Assembly (NCBI GenBank): GCA_010028225.1
Contig: RGOY01000030.1
Span: 1 to 10,912, forward strand
Source of the DNA: Actinomycetota bacterium
Lineage (GTDB): Bacteria > Actinomycetota > Actinomycetes > Nanopelagicales > Nanopelagicaceae
Reading direction: 5' to 3'
Length of the DNA stretch: 10,912 bases
Shown: positions 6,803-10,912 of the stretch, piece by piece
Position numbering within the stretch: position 1 is the first letter of the stretch
How the letters are laid out: the number at the start of each line of letters is the position of its first letter
Program-made: the position numbers and the translations under genes
Notes under the pieces: model-generated
What the model saw: the letters and a program-made list of their open reading frames with translations, nothing else
Told to the model about the DNA's origin: nothing
The model's database searches: none

Positions 6803-8203
6803 CTAGTTGTCCTTCGGGTACTGCTCGCGAGCGCTATATGCCGGTGGCATGTTAACGAATCGACTGTAATGAAGCTGTGCCGAGACAGTGATCGTCTTAG
6901 TCGGCCCGTTACGATGCTTTGCAACCATCAAATCTGCTTCGCCTGGACGGTTCTGTGAATCATAGACATCATCACGATGAAGCAGGATAACAACGTCAGC
7001 ATCCTGCTCAATCGAACCCGATTCACGAAGGTCTGAGAGCATAGGTCGCTTATCTGATCTCTGTTCAGGTGATCGGTTCAACTGAGAGATCGCAATCACG
7101 GGAATCTCGAGCTCTTTTGCTAAAAGTTTGAGCTGTCTTGAGAACTCAGAGACTTCTTGTTGACGATTCTCTACACGTTTTCCAGACGTCATCAACTGGA
7201 GATAGTCGATGATGATCAGCTTCAGGTCATGACGTTGCTTCAAACGACGAGCTTTTGCGCGGATTTCCATCATGGAAAGGTTTGGTGAATCGTCGATAAA
7301 GAGAGGGGCTTCTGAGATCTCGCCCATCCTTCTTGCCAGACGGGCCCAATCTTCATCGCTCAACTGTCCTGATCTGATTGAGTTCAAGGGAACTCTTGCT
7401 TCAGCAGAGAGCATTCGCATTGTGATCTCGCTTCTGCTCATTTCAAGTGAGAAGATGACAGAAGTCGCCTTGTTGTGGATCGAGGCGTTTCGAGCAATGT
7501 CTAAGCCAAGTGTTGATTTACCCATCGCAGGTCGAGCTGCTAGAACAATCATGTTCGATGGATGTAAACCATTTGTGAGGATGTCTAGTTCTTTGAACCC
7601 GGTCATCACTCCTTCGACAACGGTGCCACGCGAGATAGCCTCGATTTGATCGAGCGCCTCGGGAAGCAGGGTATTTAACTTTACGTAATCCTCAGATGCT
7701 CGCCGTTCAGTTACAGCGAAGATCTCTGCCTGTGCCTTATCGACCGTGTCATCGACTTCGCCTTCACCCGCGTAACCCAGTTGCACAACTTTGGTTCCTG
7801 CTTCAATCAATTTTCTAAGGATTGATTGCTCTCTGACGATCCTCGCGTAGTAATTCGCATTAGCCGCTGTTGGCACCGAACTAAGCAGAGTATGTAAGTA
7901 GGGCGCGCCACCAACTTTTGCAATCTCACCACGTTTTGTTAATTCGGCGGAGACGGTAACTGGATCAACTGGTTCTCCATGTCCATAGAGTTCGATAATT
8001 GACTCATAAATAATTTCGTGCGCTGGTCGATAGAAATCATTGGAACGAAGAATCTCAATCACATCAGCAATGGCATCCTTGGAGAGCAACATTCCGCCAA
8101 GTACTGATTGTTCTGCAGCAAGATCTTGTGGCGGAGTCCGTTCGAATTCTTGGATGTCGTTGTTAGAGCGCCGTGATGGATTTGGGAACTCAGCGATACT
8201 CAC
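6803..8203 (-). CDS. dnaB: Replicative DNA helicase DnaB
   Basis: Hexameric RecA-fold helicase that unwinds DNA at the replication fork. The protein has 466 residues, normal for DnaB without an intein (mycobacterial copies often carry one). The N-terminal domain starts with RTPPQDLAAEQSVLGGMLL (22-40), the interface with primase and loader. The C-terminal domain has Walker A ARPAMGKS (223-230), catalytic E254 in FSLEMS, Walker B LIIIDYLQL (329-337, D333), the DNA-binding loop region with SDLRESGSIEQDADVV (390-405) and an arginine finger region KHRNGPT (429-435). GTG 8203 is the only plausible start, since an in-frame stop lies about 36 bases upstream. GGAGG upstream is rather far (about 19 bases), so initiation may be weak. 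It is last in the rpsF-to-dnaB gene order but has a terminator and a 250-bp gap before it, so it is probably transcribed separately. Confidence 0.97.
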   Translation of the reverse strand: MSIAEFPNPSRRSNNDIQEFERTPPQDLAAEQSVLGGMLLSKDAIADVIEILRSNDFYRPAHEIIYESIIELYGHGEPVDPVTVSAELTKRGEIAKVGGAPYLHTLLSSVPTAANANYYARIVREQSILRKLIEAGTKVVQLGYAGEGEVDDTVDKAQAEIFAVTERRASEDYVKLNTLLPEALDQIEAISRGTVVEGVMTGFKELDILTNGLHPSNMIVLAARPAMGKSTLGLDIARNASIHNKATSVIFSLEMSRSEITMRMLSAEARVPLNSIRSGQLSDEDWARLARRMGEISEAPLFIDDSPNLSMMEIRAKARRLKQRHDLKLIIIDYLQLMTSGKRVENRQQEVSEFSRQLKLLAKELEIPVIAISQLNRSPEQRSDKRPMLSDLRESGSIEQDADVVILLHRDDVYDSQNRPGEADLMVAKHRNGPTKTITVSAQLHYSRFVNMPPAYSAREQYPKDN

Positions 8204-8267
8204 GGGCGTATCTTCTGACTTACCTCCGACAACGCCTATTTAGCCCGAAAAGCGCTGTGCTCGAGCT

Positions 8268-8373
8268 TGTGGAGAGGGTGTGGAGATTGTGGATTGCGCT
8301 GTGGATTGAGGTGGAGAAATCTCGGAATTCTGTGGGTAAGGTGGTTGATTCACGCTTGTGAGGTTGTTGATAA
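8268..8373 (-). promoter_or_regulatory. Cluster of DnaA-box-like 9-mers upstream of dnaB
   Basis: In the dnaB direction the gap contains TTATCAACA (8373-8365) and TTACCCACA (8339-8331), each one mismatch from the TTATCCACA DnaA box. It also has CAATCCACA twice (8308-8300 and 8296-8288), ATCTCCACA (8287-8279), CTCTCCACA (8276-8268) and TTCTCCACC (8318-8310). All have the same orientation. From 8268 the offsets are 0, 11, 20, 32, 42 and 63, close to multiples of 10.5, so most boxes would lie on one face of the helix. A possible -10, TAATCT (8379-8374), sits just upstream of the first box. A DnaA-responsive leader or titration site is inferred. The rest of the gap shows no gene. Confidence 0.45.
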
Positions 8374-8405
8374 AGATTATTCGACTCTGTCCGAATCATG
8401 AGATG

Positions 8406-8436
8406 AAAAAGGCGGACACTGATGAGTGTCCGCCTT
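8406..8436 (-). terminator. Rho-independent terminator after rplI
   Basis: A perfect 12-bp stem AAGGCGGACACT/AGTGTCCGCCTT (8409-8420 and 8425-8436) with a four-base loop is followed on the minus strand by TTTTT (8410-8406, partly shared with the stem end). It begins 18 bases after the rplI stop and would end the ribosomal-protein transcript before dnaB. The plus-strand side lacks a T run, so it is directional. Confidence 0.9.
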
Positions 8437-8453
8437 CTGACTTCGAGCGATTA

Positions 8454-8900
8454 CTACTCGGCAACTACCGTCACAGCGATTGTTGCAGAGATGTTGGCAT
8501 GTAGAGCGACCTTGACCTGATGTTTTCCAGTTTTCTTGATGTGGCCGCTCGTAGAAAACTTGTGGCGATCAATATCAATTCCGGCTTTAGCCTTGATAGC
8601 GGCAGCAATCTCTTTATCTGTGACAGAACCAAAGAGACGACCTTCGCTGCCGGCGCGAGCCTTGATGACGAAATCGCTTGCTTCTAACATTGATTTCACT
8701 TGGTTGGCGTGTTCAGCGTCGCGAATCTCGCGAGCAGAACGAGCTCGACGAAGTCCTTCGATCTGTGACTCTCCACCCTTGGTCCAAGCGATGGCATTGC
8801 CATTAGGAATCAAGAAATTGCGGCCATAGCCATCCTTGACTGTGACGATATCGCCAGCATGCCCGAGTCCCTTCACTTCACGAGTGAGGATCAGCTTCAT
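8454..8900 (-). CDS. rplI: 50S ribosomal protein L9
   Basis: Two-domain 50S protein that binds 23S rRNA near the L1 stalk. The length of 148 residues is normal. The N-terminal rRNA-binding domain starts MKLILTREVKGLG and carries the L9 signature GDIVTVKDGYGRNFLIPNG (residues 16-34). A long connecting helix (about 41-75) leads to the C-terminal domain with LFGSVTDKEIA (about 89-99). The ATG at 8900 has AAAGAGG upstream at good spacing. It follows rpsR by 57 bases and is closed by a strong terminator, so it is the end of the rpsF-ssb-rpsR-rplI transcript. Confidence 0.97.
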   Translation of the reverse strand: MKLILTREVKGLGHAGDIVTVKDGYGRNFLIPNGNAIAWTKGGESQIEGLRRARSAREIRDAEHANQVKSMLEASDFVIKARAGSEGRLFGSVTDKEIAAAIKAKAGIDIDRHKFSTSGHIKKTGKHQVKVALHANISATIAVTVVAE

Positions 8901-8957
8901 TTCATTACCTCTTTCTGATCAATCTCTTGTGACTCTTACGAATCGTTGGGGCCGGAT

Positions 8958-9233
8958 TTAGCGGGCCGAGTTTGGATAGGGAAGCAGTCCCATCTCACGA
9001 GCATTCTTGACCGCACGAGAGATCATCCGTTGCTGTTGGACGGTCACACCAGTGACACGAGCCGATCGAATCTTGCCGCGATCGGATATGAATCTGCGGA
9101 GAAGAGCAACATCCTTGTAGTCGATGTAATCGACGCCCTTGAGCGGATTCGCACGCTTCTTGAATTTCTTGACCGCTGCGCCTTTTGGCAACTTCGGCTT
9201 CTGCTTGAGAGTTCTATTGGATCGAGCACCCAT
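8958..9233 (-). CDS. rpsR: 30S ribosomal protein S18, cysteine-free form
   Basis: Small-subunit protein that pairs with S6 on the 16S rRNA platform. The protein has 91 residues with a basic N-terminal extension and the S18 core YIDYKDVALLRRFISDRGKI (36-55), ending with AVKNAREMGLLPY (74-86). No cysteine is present: the CxxC usual before the core is missing, and in TGVTVQQQR (61-69) the usual Cys and His are Thr64 and Gln67, so all four zinc ligands are lost. This is the zinc-independent form, here at the standard ssb-rplI locus rather than in a zinc-starvation cluster. ATG 9233 has AAAGGAG upstream at slightly long spacing. Confidence 0.96.
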   Translation of the reverse strand: MGARSNRTLKQKPKLPKGAAVKKFKKRANPLKGVDYIDYKDVALLRRFISDRGKIRSARVTGVTVQQQRMISRAVKNAREMGLLPYPNSAR

Positions 9234-9277
9234 GATTCTTCGTAATCTCCTTTAATTCTGGGGTTTTAAGGCCATTT

Positions 9278-9298
9278 ATGAATATCTAGATGAATATC
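9278..9298. repeat. Short tandem direct repeat after ssb
   Basis: ATGAATATC occurs twice, at 9278-9286 and 9290-9298, a 12-bp period immediately downstream of the ssb stop (minus strand) in the ssb-rpsR gap. It is AT-rich and shows no hairpin or terminator. Its meaning is unknown and it may be chance slippage. Confidence 0.5.
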
Positions 9299-9300
9299 AA

Positions 9301-9789
9301 CTAGAAGGGAGGCTGTTCCTCGGCGACCGCACTGCCCCAACCGCCACCTGCTGGTGTGGTTGATGCCCATGGGTCATCAGTTGCCTCTGCTGCGGTGAAA
9401 GTCGAAGCTCCGCCACCTTGGCGCGTCGTCTTCGTTACCTTCGCGGTCGCGTTACGAAGTGATGGGCCGACTTCATCGACCTCAACTTCATAGACCGTTC
9501 GCTTTTCTCCTTCTTTCGTTTCATAGGAACGTTGCTTTAATCGTCCTGAGACAATCACCCGCATACCTCTGGTGAGTGACTCAGCGACATTCTCAGCCGC
9601 TTGTCGCCAGATGTTGCAATTCAGGAAGAGGGTATCCCCGTCCTTCCATTCATTAGTCTGACGATCCATGTACCGAGGCGTTGAAGCAACGGTGAACTTT
9701 GCGACTGCTGCACCATTTGGTGTGAATCGCAACTCTGGATCGCTCGTCAAATTCCAAATCAACGTGATGTTTGTATCTCCTGCTGCCAT
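9301..9789 (-). CDS. ssb: Single-stranded DNA-binding protein
   Basis: Binds exposed single-stranded DNA as a tetramer and recruits repair and replication proteins through its tail. The OB-fold occupies about residues 1-112, with DPELRFTPNGAAVAKFTVAST (17-37) and LFLNCNIWRQAAENVAESLTRG (54-75). The tail after 113 is short (about 50 residues), rich in Gly, Thr and Ala, and ends in EEQPPF, the acidic tip that binds partners. Residue 12 is Trp (codon TGG) in LIWNL where family members usually have Gly (VGNL); one base change from GGG would explain it. ATG 9789 has GAGGAAA upstream. It lies between rpsF and rpsR, the usual arrangement. Confidence 0.96.
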   Translation of the reverse strand: MAAGDTNITLIWNLTSDPELRFTPNGAAVAKFTVASTPRYMDRQTNEWKDGDTLFLNCNIWRQAAENVAESLTRGMRVIVSGRLKQRSYETKEGEKRTVYEVEVDEVGPSLRNATAKVTKTTRQGGGASTFTAAEATDDPWASTTPAGGGWGSAVAEEQPPF

Positions 9790-9841
9790 TGTCTTTTCCT
9801 CTTCTCGCTACGTATCGGTTATCTACTTATCGGGCGCGGAT

Positions 9842-10126
9842 CTAGTTGAGTACTACAACTTTGGTACGAAGGACTGCTTCGTTGAGATTGAGTTGGCGAT
9901 CCAACTCTTTCACAGCTGCAGGATCACAGTGCATGTCAACGACTGCGTAGATGCCTTCACTCTTCTTCGAGATTTCGAAGGTCATGCGACGGCGTCCCCA
10001 GATGTCGAGTTTGTCGACTCGACCTCCGCTTTCTTTGACGATCTTGAGATAGGTCTCAAGGCTTGGTGCGACTGTGCGTTCCTCGAGTTCTGGGTCGAGA
10101 ATGACCATGAGTTCGTAGTGACGCAT
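9842..10126 (-). CDS. rpsF: 30S ribosomal protein S6
   Basis: Small-subunit protein that binds 16S rRNA together with S18, encoded two genes downstream. The 94-residue length is normal for actinobacteria. It begins MRHYELMVILDPELEE and has the ferredoxin-like fold pattern, with WGRRRMTFEISKKSEGIYAVV (43-63) and the last strand VLRTKVVVL near the end. ATG 10126 is preceded by AGGAGG (10144-10139) with a spacer of 12 bases. It opens the rpsF-ssb-rpsR-rplI unit, and its leader can hide the ribosome site (separate entry). No clear promoter is visible in the 90-base gap, so one may lie inside the upstream membrane-protein gene. Confidence 0.97.
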   Translation of the reverse strand: MRHYELMVILDPELEERTVAPSLETYLKIVKESGGRVDKLDIWGRRRMTFEISKKSEGIYAVVDMHCDPAAVKELDRQLNLNEAVLRTKVVVLN

Positions 10127-10138
10127 GCGTTAACCCCA

Positions 10139-10181
10139 CCTCCTCTGGACTAAACGGTCGTGGGCTCTCCACGACAGGAGG
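10139..10181 (-). promoter_or_regulatory. rpsF mRNA leader with Shine-Dalgarno-sequestering structure (S6:S18 leader candidate)
   Basis: In the rpsF leader, CCUCCU (10181-10176) is fully complementary to the rpsF Shine-Dalgarno AGGAGG (10144-10139). Between them is a seven-base-pair hairpin GUCGUGG/CCACGAC (10175-10169 and 10163-10157) with a five-base loop. A CCG triplet spans the hairpin end (10157-10155). An S6:S18-binding structure with a CCG element is known in rpsF leaders of many bacteria. The match to that motif is by memory, so the regulator is inferred; the pairing is seen directly. Confidence 0.5.
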
Positions 10182-10216
10182 GTTCAAGCGCGCTTTGCGG
10201 AGAGAGTGCTAGATGA

Positions 10217-10912
10217 CTAGCCGCTACCCCGCGAAGGGAGGGAGAGCCTAGCCCGAGATAGCTGATGGGCGAAAATCCCCAAGGTAGCTATGCGGATAAG
10301 AATCGTTAGTGCATAGAGGGTGGAGGAGAGCCCTTTGCCACCCGAATACTCGACGAGGTACTGCCATATCGCGAGGTGATAAACCGCCTCACCTACCTGC
10401 CAAATCCAGAACCAGATTCTTCCGCTGCTCCAACCTTCAATCCTTGAGTCTTTCTCACCACTGGAATCCATAGCCATCAGGGCGAGTGGAGTAAGCCAGA
10501 GAACATATTGAGGTGAATAGACCTTATTAATCGAAAAGAGAAGAGCTAATGAAAGAAAAGAAAGAAGGGTGAGAAGTTGAAATGCGCGCTCACTATCTAA
10601 GTAAGTAGATCTATCTAAACGATCCCTCAACGCTTTCCAAGCAAGGGCAGTCGAACCGAGAATGAGAAGCAGTGTGGCGAGGTTCGGTGATATTAATTCA
10701 GCCAAATCGAACCCAAGAAGTGATGCGGCATACCAGAGTGATCCAAGATCAACACCGCGCTCTTGATTAAAGGTAAAGAAGCGAGACCAACCATCAAAGT
10801 GCATGATGGCTGTAGTGAAGTTGAGCGCTAACCAGGTGACCAATAAGTACGAAAAAAATGAGATCCACTCTCTTCTTCTTCGCACAAGAAAGTAGATAGC
10901 AAACGCTGGCAA
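10217..10912 (-). CDS. GT87-like (DUF2029) integral membrane glycosyltransferase, C-terminal part (cut by window edge)
   Basis: The last 231 residues or so of a polytopic membrane protein with about six hydrophobic segments. The motif KVYSPQYVLWLTPLALMA (visible residues 130-147) and FNQERGVDLGSLWY (48-61) are characteristic of actinobacterial GT87/DUF2029 proteins, which use polyprenyl-phosphate sugar donors to build cell-envelope glycans. The same kind of gene lies upstream of rpsF in Mycobacterium, which supports the call. The frame is open to the right edge, so the true start is outside the window. The donor and product cannot be told. A small inverted repeat GCTAG-ATGA-CTAGC (10208-10221) overlaps the stop; it lacks a T run and is unlikely to terminate. 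Confidence 0.8.
   Translation of the reverse strand: MPAFAIYFLVRRRREWISFFSYLLVTWLALNFTTAIMHFDGWSRFFTFNQERGVDLGSLWYAASLLGFDLAELISPNLATLLLILGSTALAWKALRDRLDRSTYLDSERAFQLLTLLSFLSLALLFSINKVYSPQYVLWLTPLALMAMDSSGEKDSRIEGWSSGRIWFWIWQVGEAVYHLAIWQYLVEYSGGKGLSSTLYALTILIRIATLGIFAHQLSRARLSLPSRGSG

Noticed and set aside
6803..8203. Intein in dnaB
   Set aside because: The Walker A and DNA-binding regions are continuous and the protein has normal length.
8173..8361. 62-codon plus-strand open frame in the dnaB upstream gap
   Set aside because: It has no good ribosome site, and its sequence is explained by the GTGGA repeats and the dnaB 5' end.
9668..10153. 161-codon open frame on the plus strand across ssb and rpsF
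   Set aside because: It is antisense to two certain genes (ssb, rpsF) and has no recognisable domain.

Overview
The window looks like a piece of chromosome from an Actinomycetota bacterium with moderate GC (about half by eye) and compact gene spacing. Two things point there. The minus-strand order GT87-like membrane protein, rpsF, ssb, rpsR, rplI, dnaB is the arrangement known from actinobacteria such as Mycobacterium. The Dcd protein is also of the actinobacterial dCTP deaminase/dUTPase type. The moderate GC and short gaps would suit a streamlined freshwater lineage (for example Nanopelagicales), but that is an inference; no rRNA gene is present to place it.

Region 1 (1-1690, minus strand): the start of an HtpX-type zinc protease, cut by the window edge, follows lemA in an evident two-gene unit. 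dcd lies upstream of them. Region 2 (1691-4617, plus strand): a tRNA-Gly(CCC), then a FadE-type acyl-CoA dehydrogenase broken by an apparent internal deletion with a frame change, then an intact EamA (DMT) transporter. Region 3 (4614-6801): an SbtA-like bicarbonate/sodium symporter on the minus strand, divergent from a small winged-helix regulator that is followed at once by a DUF6671 zinc-ribbon protein. The short divergent promoter between them holds three CATGT boxes with exact 14-bp spacing, placed symmetrically between the two -10 elements. It is probably an autoregulated operator.

Region 4 (6803-10912, minus strand): the replication/ribosome cluster. dnaB is separated from rplI by a strong intrinsic terminator and a 250-bp gap that carries a run of DnaA-box-like 9-mers at near-helical spacing. 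Upstream come rplI, a cysteine-free rpsR, ssb with a Trp where family members usually have Gly, rpsF with a leader that can pair with its own ribosome binding site, and the 3' part of a GT87-like membrane glycosyltransferase gene.

The best leads are the SbtA/regulator/DUF6671 locus with its symmetric operator, and the phased DnaA-box-like array in front of dnaB. There is no mobile element, CRISPR array or rRNA gene. No gene-free stretch exceeds 300 bases; the longest is 8204-8453, described under the array and the terminator.
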